Assembly: GCA_023362775.1 (NCBI GenBank)
Contig: JALMGJ010000003.1
Span: 79,394,355 to 79,458,354 of the forward strand
DNA from: Charina bottae
Lineage: Eukaryota > Chordata > Lepidosauria > Squamata > Charinaidae
Length of the DNA: 64,000 nucleotides
Direction: 5' to 3'
The position numbers and the translations under genes were made by a program. This document shows positions 43,976 to 54,722 of this stretch, one piece after another (positions within the stretch are counted from its first letter, which is position 1; each line of letters begins with the position of its first letter). Below the pieces are notes generated by a model. The model had not been told where the DNA came from and did not search any database. It saw nothing but the letters and a program-made list of their open reading frames with translations.

Positions 43976-44486
43976 TTCATTCAATACATTCCATAATTCA
44001 AATCTATTCACCTTATTGTGCACTTTCTCTGAATCAACAAACATACAATAAACTTTCTTTCTCACTTTTATACATTTCTCAAAAAAAATTTATACATAAC
44101 CCAGCCATAAGGATGGTAACAGAAAGTTGAGGCATCACAAAAATGAGGATGAACTTACACAAGGTATGAGAAAGAAATGTCCACTGAATAATGCTACTGT
44201 GTCTGGGGTTTCAGCTGATGCCTTGGCATTGGTAGATAACTGAGACCAGGGTGCCAATGAAAAATTAACTATTGATCAAGGCCAACAATGGATAATTCTC
44301 AACCCAAAGAAATAGCCAACATTGGTTCTTGGAATTTTCATATTGGCCGGAAAGAAATCATTGTGCATGAATTATTTTGTTAAGGAATATTGGTGACAGC
44401 ATTATCTGAACAGCAACTGGCTGGTGAAGAATGAAAGATGTTATGCCACTGAAAGGATGATCAGTACACAGAAGGCATTGGTTTTG

Positions 44487-44985
44487 CAGTGAACAGAAAG
44501 GCTCAGTGGGTTAAACCGCTGAGCTGTAGACTGCCGATCGGAAGGTCAGCAGTTCGAATCCCCATGCAACGAGGTGAGCTCTCGTTCCTTGTCCCAGCTT
44601 CTGTCAACCCAACAGTTTGAAAGCTTAGCAAGTAGATAAATGGGTACCACCTTAAGTGGGGAAATTTGCTGGCGTCCTGTCGGGAGTCAGTTCCACCGGA
44701 GGAAAAAAGATCGGAGGAAAGATCGAATGGCGGTGGTTACGATGGACCCGGAAGTAACATTTACAAGGACGTCAGCAGCCGGCTCAAGGCATCTTGGGAT
44801 ATGTAGTCCGGAGCCTTAGAAGAGTCGGTTCCCTTACCCCCTCCCCTTACGCGCGTGGTTTAATGCACTGTATAAATTTGATGACTTGTATAATTGAAAA
44901 ATGTATATGTATGGAAGCCGCCTAGAGTCCTCCGTTAGGGAGGGGATAGGCGGGATATAAATATCAGTATAAATAAATAAATAAA
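44487..44985 (+). mobile_element. tRNA-derived SINE with L2-like tail
   Basis: tRNA-like head with A box AGGCTCAGTGGG (44499-44510) and B box AGTTCGAATCC (44551-44561). The body has GGTGAGCTCTCGTTCCTTGT and GATAAATGGGTACCACCTTA, which I recall from squamate SINEs. A second CpG-rich module (44700-44850) and a tail AAGCCGCCTAGAGTCC...AGGCGGGATATAAAT with (AAAT)n follow. The retained CpGs suggest it is young. The middle module may be a separate insertion. Confidence 0.75.
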
Positions 44986-45026
44986 ATCTTACAGTCCTGT
45001 ACCTTTTCAACCTATTTTGAGTTAAG

Positions 45027-46335
45027 TTGCTGTGCTCACCTCATTACTTACTATTTGAATGCAGTTGGTTTCTGGCTATATTTCAAATGAGCTCTGCTAA
45101 AGCAAAGGATAAATTCTACTCCCAACTCCAAGCCACATTGGACTCTCTGCGACACAGTGATATGATAATCACTGTAGGAGATCTAAATGCTTGTGCTGGA
45201 GAAATGGCAAGGATGGGAAGATACACGTGGAAATTTGGCACACGGAGGACTAAGTGATAACGGATTGCTCTTCTTATTATTTACAGCAGAGAATGGGCTA
45301 ATAATTGGAAACAGCCAATATTTAACACCCTATAAAATGCTAACTTACATGGCACACAACCAATGGAAAGGATGCCTCACTTCTACGCTGAATTGGACTA
45401 CCCAAAAAATTCAAAATCTCATTTAAAAACATTCATTTGTTGCAGGGAGAAGATTGTGAGTGTGATTGCCATCTTGTGCATGGAACTGTGCAACTCCAGT
45501 TGAAGAGATCTACCTCTAAGGTTAAAATCTCACACTGTAAGGGAATAGTCTTGACTGCCCAACTCTATCTTCAAGGAACAATTCTAACTGGCTTTATCTA
45601 ACTGCTTCATAATGTTTGCAGAACCAGAAGATTCTGGGGAAGATGCGTATCACTTTACTTCAACTGTATTTGCATGCTCTGTCCCCCATAAGTATACGCA
45701 GATACAGATAAAAGATGAATGTTTGGACATGATTGACCAAAAGAAAGGTTGCAAATTAGTTGATGCATCCCGATACCAATAATTCCACCATGCCACCTGC
45801 CATTGTCTGAAACTGGAACAAAGATAGTATTAGAATATTACTGCAGAACTTCAAGAAGCTGCACACCAATGAGAATACTGGACATGGGACACCATGTTGT
45901 ACTGTCTTGAAGGTCATACACACAGCATCAATGATAACTTTTACAACACCTGTGGCATCTTTGTACATTTCAGCACTGAACATATGAACTGATGGAAAGA
46001 ATATTTCCCCCAATTATATAGCCAGCAAGAACCTGATATACTATCTACAGAACCACCTCACAACTTAGGTCTTCCTGATAAACCAGAGGAAGAACCAAAC
46101 ATTGGGGAGATCAAAGAGGCTATAAAACACCTAAAGCAAGTCAAAGCAGCTAGATATGATGAGATCATAGCAGAAGCACTGAAATCAACAGGTGGCCCTT
46201 TGCTGCAATGACTGCACTCACTTATTCAGTTCTGGACATCAGAGCAAATACTGAGCACATGGAAGCAAGCCATCAGAATCATATTTTTAAAAAAGGAGAC
46301 AGCCACGAGTGCAAAAACTCATGGGATCAATCTAT
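45027..46335 (+). mobile_element. Old LINE remnant: endonuclease and RT start
   Basis: Decayed plus-strand non-LTR element. Endonuclease text: LRHSDMIITVGDLNACAGEM near 45150, ENGLIIGNSQYLTPYK near 45290. RT text: KQVKAARYDEIIAEALKSTG near 46140-46190, then LLQ, LHSLIQFW and WKQAIRIIF. Many stops and frameshifts. The spacing fits endonuclease followed by RT palm start. Related in style to the element at 31005-33985 but too decayed to assign. Confidence 0.65.
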
Positions 46336-46609
46336 TTTATTTCTTAGGAGTGGATAGTGGATTAGTTAAGCAATGGATTTTGTTTTCAGTGTTTCAAAAG
46401 TGGCAGAATTAAAGACAATCACAGATTTTTGAGGTGCTGGAGAATAGAACTGGTACAGATGTAGAACAACAATTTCCCAAAGCCATTCCCTGATATAGAA
46501 AACTTACTTTGCAATCTTCCAAATTTATCTTTGTTAGCATTTTATCTCTTACCAGCTCATGGTACTGCACCTGCTATGACCCTTATCAAATAGCTAGCCT
46601 AACTACAAC

Positions 46610-46925
46610 AATCTATGTCTAAATAACTCAGATTACTACAATGCATTATACACAAGGCTACACTTAAAGACAGTCTAGACGCTTCAGTTAGCACAAAATA
46701 CTGAAGCAAAAGGACTGACTGAGACTGGGCATTACAAACCTATTACAAGACTTTTATATGATATTCACCAGTTCCCAGTTTATTTCTGGTCCTTATTCAA
46801 GATGCTGTTTGGGCTGAGATCACAATATGATCTTCCTCCCATATGTTCCTACCCACAGCTTATGATCCACTTCAGAAGCCCTGTTTTGGGTATTCTTCCA
46901 TGCTGAGATGTGGAAAATAGCTATC
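46610..46925 (+). mobile_element. Decayed L2 C-terminal fragment
   Basis: Frames give DYYNALYTRLHLKT then HQFPVYFWSLFKML, aligning by eye with the L2 segment DYCNALYIGLPLKS...HWVPVCFWVQFKVL seen at 50509-51045. Much older than the other L2 copies. Confidence 0.6.
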
Positions 46926-46979
46926 TGGTATTATAAAATCTTAACTATATATAAGTGTATGAATTCCACTATTTTGTTA

Positions 46980-47060
46980 CTAATATACATTTAATTTTAT
47001 TAATTTATTTATATTTCAAATTTCATCACTGCCCATCTCCCTCAAAAGAGGGACTAATGC
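46980..47060 (-). repeat. L2-like 3' tail
   Basis: (TTTAT)-rich stretch, then TTTCATCACTGCCCATCTCC and a purine run: the reverse of the GGGCGGTGATGAAA tail. Confidence 0.55.
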
Positions 47061-47473
47061 CCGTGATTATATATTATGCCATGGTATAGTGATGTATTTA
47101 GCATGTATTTATATGAACAGACATGCATGAAAGATGGAGTATGTGAGACCCACTCAAAGCAGGCCATGGAGGCAGAAAAATTTGCTCTGGAGGTTTTCAG
47201 CCTATGCAGCATGTGGACAATGATAGCTTTGAGAAGGTACAAAATATAATCCTCACAACAAAAGATAGTTCCCAAAACAAAAATGGTTCCCATGTAAACT
47301 GGATAAAGCAATAATATTCTAGCTGAAAAGTCTAAGAAGGTGTGAGAAAAGGGACAAAGAGGGATTGGTCAAGCCTTCATGGATTGGCCAAGCTTTTATA
47401 ACTTCCAAGAAAGCTTTTTTAAATTCTAAGAAAGTGTGTGGAAACTCTAGTCCTTTGGAGCCATTATGTAGAC

Positions 47474-47726
47474 CAGAGCTTTCCAAACTGTGTGTCGCGA
47501 CACAAAAGTGTGTCGCCACACACAGCGTGGTGTGTCGCCACACCACCCGGAAGCTGCCGTGCGCGCATGCCGCCGCACGCCCCCCCACACGCCCCCCTGC
47601 GCCGCCGCCGTGCGCGCGCACCGCCGCACGCCCCCCACGCCGCCACCGTGCGCGCGCGTGTCGCCGCTGCTGCTGCCGCCACCGCCGCCAGGTGTGTCGC
47701 CAGCGGCGGCACTTTGGAAAGCCCTG
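47474..47726. mobile_element. GC-rich hAT MITE with perfect 8-bp TSD
   Basis: A 253-bp element with ends CAGAGCTTTCCAAACTG and its imperfect inverse CTTTGGAAAGCCCTG (15 of 17 match), flanked by a perfect 8-bp TSD, atgtagac, at 47466-47473 and 47727-47734. TIR sequence and TSD length fit the hAT superfamily. The interior is extremely GC- and CpG-rich with repeated GTGTGTCGCCACAC-like palindromes and a (GCC)n-like core. No transposase. The proline/alanine/arginine-rich open frames across it are composition artefacts. Confidence 0.9.
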
Positions 47727-47738
47727 ATGTAGACTAAT

Positions 47739-47739
<1 letters not shown>

Positions 47740-47770
<31 letters not shown>

Positions 47771-47771
47771 T
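47740..47771. repeat. (AC)n(AG)n microsatellite
   Basis: Short compound dinucleotide tract next to the MITE. Confidence 0.9.
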
Positions 47772-47986
47772 AGATGTTCTGCCTCAATTCTTCTGGAACT
47801 CAAACCTAGGGCCATCATATGTGGTCAGCAAAACTCCAGATGACAACCTGATAATGACAAAGAGATATAAGAAACTCTTTGTTCCCACCAAGTAGTCATC
47901 AGGATTTTTGCAGCTCCAATAAGATAACCTTACTCAAATCTAGCTTAGCCAGTTAGACTTTGAGTGGGCAGGTATGCATGCTTGTG

Positions 47987-47987
47987 G

Positions 47988-48023
<36 letters not shown>

Positions 48024-48425
48024 ATGTGCCATCAAGTCATTTTCAACTCCTAGTGACCACATAGATAGATTTTCTCCATGACATTCTATCCATAACCCAC
48101 TCCTTCAAGTCTCCCAACTGTGCACTCATCGCCACTGTAACTGAATCCATCCACCTTGCTGCTGGTCATCCTCTTCTTCTCTTTCCTTCCACCTTTCCAA
48201 GCATGGGAGCCTTTTCCAGAGAGCTGGGTCTTTGCATAATATGTCTGAAGTAGGATAATTTAAGCCTCGTCATTTGTGCCTTGAGTGAGAACTCTGGGTT
48301 GACTTGTTTGATGATCCATTGGTTTGTTTTCTTGCCTGTCCATGGTATTCTTAGGAGTCTTCTCCAACACCAAAGTTCAAAGGCATCAATACTCTTCCTA
48401 TCCTGCTTCTTCAAAGTCCAAGTGT
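47987..48425 (-). mobile_element. RTE LINE 3' end (BovB-related)
   Basis: Minus-strand 3' end with a (GATT)n tail at 47987-48023. The frame contains RKSIDAFELWCWRRLLRIPW then LSYFRHIMQRPSSLEKAPML and GKVEGKRRRG, the BovB C-terminus with about 60% identity by eye to the copy at 58644. Its 3' UTR (ATGTGCCATCAAGTCATTTT) differs from the BovB end, so it is a separate RTE subfamily. Confidence 0.8.
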
Positions 48426-50336
48426 GAGTGAATAGAGCCTTTAATTTAAAAACTGAACAATAACAGCTGTAAACCTCCATTTGTTTCAAAGCGTTCTGAG
48501 TCTCTGGAGGTCTCTTTATAGTCCTTAGTGGGTCTAGGGACTGGGCCTTTTCAGTGATAGTCTCCCAGTTCTGGAATGTCTCTTCAGTGAAGTACATTAG
48601 ATGCTGACATTGCCTTTTCAATCCTGGGCAAATACATTTTTATTCTCTAAATTTAACACACCAATTTTAAATACATATGCTCTACAATTAGACTGGTTTT
48701 ATATTGTTTTACTGTATACTTTAATGTGTTTATGTTATTGTGTGTTTTAATGATCATTCAACATTTCATCCTGTGATTTCAATAGGTTATAATGCTCTGA
48801 GAAAACCTGGTTATGAAGGATGTCCAATCACACTGAAAATAAATTTTAAAAAAGCAAAATTTTCTCCTTCATTTTCTGCTCAAATACAAATCTTGGAAAC
48901 CCTTCAAACACTGGAAGAAACAGTAAGAAAAGTTGCCCCAGTCTTGTTTTCAACAGTTCTATCAATGGCAGTTTTGTTTGCAAGCATTTTCTTAGAACAC
49001 TTGCCATATGTCAGTGTGCATCCAAACATGCATTCAAGTGTAATTTCTATCTATCTGTCAGTGGATTTGGATGACTTTTAGAAAGTGTCAGCACTTCCAA
49101 GCATAGCTTATCCTACTTCAGTGCTTTGGTGTTAGTGCTGAATCAGAGAAGAGAGATCATAACTAGTTCCTTGTTTCTGTACCTGCTCCCAGTCATTTGG
49201 TGACTGGGGAGAATACAGTAGGCACTAAGTCTAAAACTGGCAGATCATTCTGGATGTAAGCCATCCTTCTCAGCAATATTGATTCCTGCAAGGTCCTAAG
49301 AAAGAGTGGCTACATTCAGAGCAATAATTAAAGTTCCTCTGCAGAGACAATTCTATCAGATGTGGAAAGGATAATTAAAGAAATGGGCTGTGGATGATGC
49401 CACGGTTGTGGTAATGGTACTCTAATGGTGCTTCTGCTGCTAGAAAATCTTCAAAGCTGCCCAGCAAGTATCTCCTGTTCTCAACTCATTCCCCTTTAAC
49501 CTCTTACTTAAAGTAGTATTTAAGATTCAGATGAGTGATGGCAGACAAAGGAAAAGGCTAAGGATTGCATCAAGTTTGTGATGTGGACAACAGATAGTGT
49601 GATAGTGATGAGGACAACAGATTAAACTATGAATTAGGAAGTACACAATTCTAACCTGGCCTGTGCCATACAGTTCTTCTGCAAGCCATTTTCATCAACC
49701 ATTAGCTGTACAAAAAGAACAACACTTAATTCCTTCAGGGAATTGCAACAAGATAATGGATGTAAAAATGTTAAAAACGTAAGAGTGCTCTATAAATGCT
49801 ATTTATTACATTTATATGCTTTTCACAGAGACTACTGTATATCCTTCTGTTACTAGACACCAGACTCTTAGATCCTACTATACTGGTTGGATAATATACA
49901 CTAGAATTTCAAGGGTTAAGTAGCAGTGTCTGCTTTGATCTAATTCTTATACCAAAGTCCTCCAAAACAGCCCCTAGCCTTTGTAGAATGACAATTTTCA
50001 TTACTAGGTGATGTTTGTCATTGAAGACTATTTAATCTCTCTTAGTCATGCAAGATGTAGCAATACTTAAATGCATGAAATTTCAGTGCCAGTAGCTGTT
50101 TTAAATACTGAAGCCAGAGTTTTCCAAATGCTCAGAAAGGACTGTGCTGGCAATTTCCCTTGAGCATAAGGTTACTCTGAAATTACACATACATTTTTGA
50201 CATCACAGCTTAAAGATAAAGAGCTAGAATTACGTTTTCTCATGTCCTAGCTTTCTTGACCAAAAAGGAATTATCTGTGGATTCCATTCAGTAGCAGCAG
50301 CAGTCCTGCCAATCCAAGTACAAAACACTGACATTT
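48426..50336. other. Unassigned sequence, 1.9 kb
   Basis: No repeat family recognised. A 113-codon open frame at 48740-49081 has no recognisable domain; splice-site context and conservation could not be judged. Confidence 0.4.
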
Positions 50337-51020
50337 ATTTATTTATTTATTTATTTATTATTCAGATTTATCACAGCCCATCTCTACAGCAGTAGGCTCT
50401 GGGCGGTTTACAATAATATTATAAAAATTAAAACATATACATCTAAAATACAATATAATAATAAATAGAAAAATCCAGAAGATGGTGAGATCTTAAAGGA
50501 GGATATTACTAAGCTAACCACCCCCAGGAGGAACTATTACTTCCTTCATTCCAAGCAAGGCGGCAGAACCAAGACTTCCGGAAGGCCAGGAGCGAGGGTG
50601 CCCACCTCACCTCTGGGGGCAAGATATTCCACAGGACAGGTGCTATCGCAGAGAAGGCATGCCTCCTGGACCCCGCTAGATGGAATTCTTTTATTGATGG
50701 GGTCCAAAGCATGCCCTCCCTGCATGACCGGGTGGGGTGGGTAGATGTGATCGGGATGAGACGGTCCCTCAGGTACCCTGGTCCCATGCCATGTAGGGCT
50801 TTAAAGGTGATAGCCAACACCTTGAATTGGACCCAGAAGCAAACTGGTACCCAATGCAGCTCACAGAGCAGTGGTGTTACATGTGCTGATCTTATAGCAC
50901 CCAGGACTACCCGTGCAGCCACATTCTGGACCAGCTGAAGCTTCTGGATACTCTTCAAGGGTAGCCCTATGTAGAGCGCGTTGCAATAATCTATATGGGA
51001 GATGACAAGGTATGAGTGAC
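50337..51020 (-). mobile_element. L2 LINE 3' fragment
   Basis: Minus-strand L2 with (TTTA)n tail at 50337-50358. The single frame 51045-50509 is open: DYCNALYIGLPLKSIQKLQL, HVTPLLCELHWVPVCFW, KALHGMGPGYLRDRLIPI, LWNILPPEVRWAPSLLAF, then the terminal SSSWGWLA. It is the best-preserved L2 C-terminus here. 5'-truncated, so without RT. Confidence 0.88.
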
Positions 51021-51564
51021 TGTTCGGACTGTTCATGTAATTCATATTACATGAATCCTCATGGTACTGACATGTTTTGATTCATAAACTGGCACCAATC
51101 CTGCTATACAATATATATCTCTATTGATACTGGCTGACATGCATATTTTCATCTAGATAGACACAAGGCACATCCTTTCGCATAAGATATATTGATGTTG
51201 TCACAAGATCATTTTATCTAGTATATTAGATAGGAGATGGCAAATGACAAGCATATTTTTACCATCAGTTAGTAGCTAATTGTTATATGAATGGGGAAGA
51301 TTAATTTCAACACAGGGGTGCCTCACAGCTGTTGGAGGATTTAAAGGAAAATGTTAAGTAGATCAAAGTTTCATGGATAAAAAGTGGCATAGTTCATAAT
51401 GAATTGGAGTCTGCCAGATTTTTTTCCAATTAAAAATATTTCCTGTATCTTCTAAAATTAATTTCAAGAGCACTATGATTTGCTTTAATGCTCTCTACAT
51501 TCCTGTTTTTTAAAGGAATTCACAAACAGCATTGCAGTGCAACCCTAAACATGTTTGCACAGAG

Positions 51565-51991
51565 GTAAATATTGCTATTTATTTATTTTACAGTATTTAC
51601 AATCTGCCCCAGTCTCACAGGATTCTGTGTAGCTAACAACATCAAACAAAAGGCAAAAAAAAAAAACCCCATAATAATAAATACTATAACTAAATTCAAA
51701 CTCCAAATAAAACTCAAAATAAGTACCTACAGTCAGTCAGCTGGGACTGAAAGTACATTGGAATAAAACAATCTAAATTTGTTTACAGAACTGCATCAAG
51801 GTGGGGGCCACACATATTTCTGGGGGTGGGACTATCCCCCAAGGAAGGGGCTATTACAGAGAATACCTGCTATCTCACCCCCTCTGCAAACCTCACAAGG
51901 AGACCAAGCCCACTCTCCAGGAATGGACAGGATGGGCCAATTCACTTCTGGTAAGGGCCTGTTATATCCCAGTGGAATGATGCTTACTACA
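51565..51991 (-). repeat. Probable LINE/SINE 3' region, family unknown
   Basis: (ATTT)n then ACAGTATTTACAATCTGCCC resembles a reversed GGGCGGATTGTAAATACTG tail. The following 250 bp looks like a repetitive 3' UTR. It continues at 52929 after an inserted PLE. Family not identified. Confidence 0.45.
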
Positions 51992-52077
51992 TGTCTATGA
52001 AGGTTCTCAGTCATCCAGGTGGAATTGTCTGTAGCTTGAATCATGTCAACTGGATTTCTATTTTCTTAGTGGAAACA

Positions 52078-52107
52078 TTTCGCTCCTTATCCAAGGAGCT
52101 TCTTCAG
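52078..52107 (-). ncRNA. Hammerhead-ribozyme-like motif, PLE 51992
   Basis: Minus strand: CTGAAGA (52101-52107), an extra base, a perfect GCTCC/GGAGC helix around TTGGATAA, GAAA (52078-52081), then TGTT. The helix is perfect here, whereas the 12005 copy has one G-U pair. Confidence 0.6.
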
Positions 52108-52204
52108 TCTGAGCAAAGTTGGTAAGGGAATCCTAAATATGTTCCTAGGTAGCTGTGTGACCTTACACCTGGGGCTAGGTCATGGTTATATTGAGATGTA
52201 ATTT

Positions 52205-52858
52205 TTAAGTCCTTTTATTATCTAATGGAGGGTCGTTAAAATCACCATGCTGCTGTTGAGCTTCTGAAATGGTCTTAATCTTCCTAGGCACAGAAGACAA
52301 AACGGGGAGGAAGATGTGGGAGAGTTTGTGCCTGAGGCCCCCACCTCTATTCAAGGAAGGATTTTCCAAGTTGGCATAAATGGATTCCTTGACCCCTCTC
52401 TCAAACCACCTATCTTCTCTGTCTAAAATGTGAACATTAATGTCTTCAAATGAGTGTCCTTTTTCTTTTAGGTGAAGATAAACTGCTGACTCTGGTCCTG
52501 TGGTGTTATTTCTCCTGTGTTGGGCCATCCTCCTGTACATAGGTTGTTTGGTTTCTCCAATGTAGAGTTCAGAGCACTCCTCACTGCACTGGATTGCATA
52601 AACTACATTGCTTTTCTTATGTTTTGGAGTTTGATCTTTGGGGTGTACAAGCCTCTGTCTCAGTGTGTTGGTGGGTTTGAAATATACAGGTATGTGGTGT
52701 TTGCCAAATATCCGTTTTATCTTTTCAGACACGCCAGCCATGTAGGGAATGACCAGGTTCTTTCGTTTACTCTGAGTCTCAGCCCTATCTGTCGCTGTTT
52801 TAGGTCTGGTAGATTTAGATTTGGTGAAGGCCCAATTTGGATATCCACAGGCCTTCAC
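52205..52858 (-). pseudogene. PLE C-terminal GIY-YIG domain
   Basis: An open frame of 217 codons, from KACGYPNWAFTKSKSTRPKT to NDPPLDNKRT. It aligns without gaps to the C-terminal part of the PLE at 12222-13802, about 94% identical by eye. It keeps VVYAIQC and LYIGETKQPMYRR, the GIY-YIG signature. All RT motifs are lost through 5' truncation, so this is a nuclease-domain fragment with no start of its own except a chance Met at the junction. Confidence 0.85.
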
Positions 52859-52941
52859 TAAGTTTCTAAACTTTCTAAGTTTCCACTAAGAAAATAGAAA
52901 TCCAGTTGACATGATTCAAGCTACAGACGATGCTTACTACA

Positions 52942-54150
52942 GGCTTCCCATGTTGATTAAAACTATTAAAAGTTATTCTGCCAATGCATCCAGGGGACAG
53001 TAATTGGGGAAGTAAGTATGTTTAGGACTGCTACTGAGGAGAGCCAAGCCATGGCGTGGAGCCTGAAAGGCAGATGAAGAACTCCTCTTCATACCTCCTC
53101 TGGAGGTAATGGCCTAATAACTTAATAACTATGTCTGTTAAGAATTCTGAAAGCACAGAATCTACCTTCTAGGAGCAACATATCCCAGGAGGGGTGCTAC
53201 AATAAAACAGATATGCCAGGGCCTGAAGGGTTAAATGCAGTCAAATGAACATTCTTAAATCAAATGGTAGATAGCAAAAGCAAAAAAAAAAAAAGCATTC
53301 ATGCAGAGATGGGTTCAGATGTGCTTTGATCCACCATTTTTGTCCAGGAATTAATTCTAAAAACAGGACATTTCACCTGAAATTTACACAAAAGCAAAAT
53401 CCAAGTTGGAAAAAGATATTATCGATCCACAGATTTCACTGACATTTACAAACACATAATGCTTTGCTCTTTTCATTTTGCTGCCTAGGCTGACCCAAAT
53501 GGCCTTTACATAATTTACTTTTGATTAAAGAAGTGCTTCAACACTGAGAACAAAATAAAAAAATGAAATCAATGTATTTGTGACACCATTTTTGAAGGGG
53601 AAAATGGATATGCAGGCTAAAAGGAAACTCTTTACAAAAGCACTAAAACAAGGAAGCAAAACATTTTTCTTTCACAGAGAGATGTCATACTTTTCACATT
53701 GTACATGTGAAAAATTTAACACGAATTTCATGTTTATGCACAGCAGTGTCAGTCTTGATGAAATGCTGATTATAGCTTTAGGATGCTTGTGGAATTCAAT
53801 CATTGTGAATTCCAATATGAATCTATTCATATTTATAAGAGGGTCAGAACTTAGTTGTCCAGTCTTTGCATTTCCTGAATGATATCCCTGTGTCTAAATA
53901 AAGTATAAAATATTTTAAAAACATACATTGAAATACATTGTTTTATGGATTCTGGAATAGTACCTCAGGAAGATGTACTTCAGGGAACTAGGATTTGTTG
54001 TATTTCCCCTATAATGGAAAATCAAGAACTCCACTCCTAAAGGGAGGATTTCTGAAATAAAACCCCCCATTATAAGGAATAGGAGGTATCATTAGAGTTG
54101 TCCAAAGACCATGCCAGAAAGATTCAAAACCCTTCTGATTACAACATAGT
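52942..54150. other. Unassigned sequence, 1.2 kb
   Basis: No element recognised beyond the continuation of the repeat flanking the PLE. An open frame at 53580-53882 has no family features. Confidence 0.4.
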
Positions 54151-54346
54151 CTCTAGCGCAGTGGTTCTTAAACTGTAGGTAAATTGGGTAACCCAATTAC
54201 CCCTTTTTCTGGTCTCGAATAATGTCATTACTCCCACAACAACAACAACAACAACAACAAACCACAGACTGTTGTTTTACACAAGCATCTTAGCAGCAGC
54301 AGTCCCAAACTGGATTCTTGACTCACATACAAGCATTTACAAATTG

Positions 54347-54609
54347 AATGTATTGTCGAATGAACATGCTAATCACGCTCATCAGCCACTCGTTAACATT
54401 TCAACACAACAAAAAACCCCACCTAATCTCCTATAACTTAGCTCTATAAATAGAAAAACAAACAAAACATTGCCACTCTACCTGGGCACAGAGATTTCAC
54501 TTCTGTCTGTCCTCCTGCCCTCTGAAAATGCCGGCCACAGATGCTGGCGAAACGTTAGGAACCACAACTTCCAGAACACGGCCACACCGCCCAGAAGACC
54601 CACAACAGC
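54347..54609 (+). mobile_element. PLE insertion inside the hAT element
   Basis: A 263-bp plus-strand PLE 3' region. The 13-bp TSD catttacaaattg lies at 54334-54346 and 54610-54622. The 5' end carries GTATTGTCGAA, an inverted copy of the tail seen on the PLE at 43753. The 3' end stops at ACCCACAACAGCCA, exactly the tail/repeat boundary of that copy. No coding part. Confidence 0.88.
54522..54556 (+). ncRNA. Hammerhead-like motif with a mutated core, PLE 54347
   Basis: CTGAAAA (54522-54528), an extra base, GCCGG/CTGGC helix, GAAA (54549-54552), CGTT. Helix I pairs TCC/AGG-type bases on either side (three base pairs). The G of CUGANGA is replaced by A, so cleavage is not expected. Confidence 0.5.
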
Positions 54610-54635
54610 CATTTACAAATTGCTCCATTACCCCA

Positions 54636-54722
54636 GGATATGCCCAAATTACCCCTTTGGGGTAATTTGCCCAAATTACCCTTTGGGGTAATTTGCCCAA
54701 ATTACCCTTTGGGGTAATTACC
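54636..54722 (+). repeat. Three ~27-bp minisatellite units
   Basis: Three near-identical units of GCCCAAATTACCC(C)TTTGGGGTAATTT just inside the right end of the hAT element. Each unit contains an AATTACCC...GGGTAATT inverted repeat. Confidence 0.85.

Larger units (their letters stand above)
51992..52928 (-). mobile_element. Neptune-type PLE with 13-bp TSD and 46-bp inverted end
   Basis: A 937-bp, 5'-truncated minus-strand PLE. The perfect 13-bp TSD gatgcttactaca lies at 51979-51991 and 52929-52941. The 3' tail is 35 bp (51992-52026). The next 46 bp (52027-52072) recurs as a perfect inverted copy at 52883-52928, adjoining the right TSD. Between the coding part and the inverted copy is a short CTAAGTTT-rich junction (52858-52882). 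Confidence 0.93.

Noticed and set aside
44487..44570. A functional tRNA gene
   Set aside because: A and B boxes are present, but no cloverleaf acceptor stem closes and a SINE body follows.
47319..47818. Several long proline/alanine/arginine-rich frames
   Set aside because: They lie across the GC-rich hAT MITE and its flanks on both strands. Open only because GC-rich sequence lacks stops.
48740..49081. Possible 113-codon host exon
   Set aside because: No domain, no clear splice-site pair and no neighbouring exon. Length is within chance for this amount of AT-rich DNA.
52858..52882. CTAAGTTT short repeats as a separate minisatellite
   Set aside because: They are confined to the 5' junction of the PLE and are better explained as junction filler.
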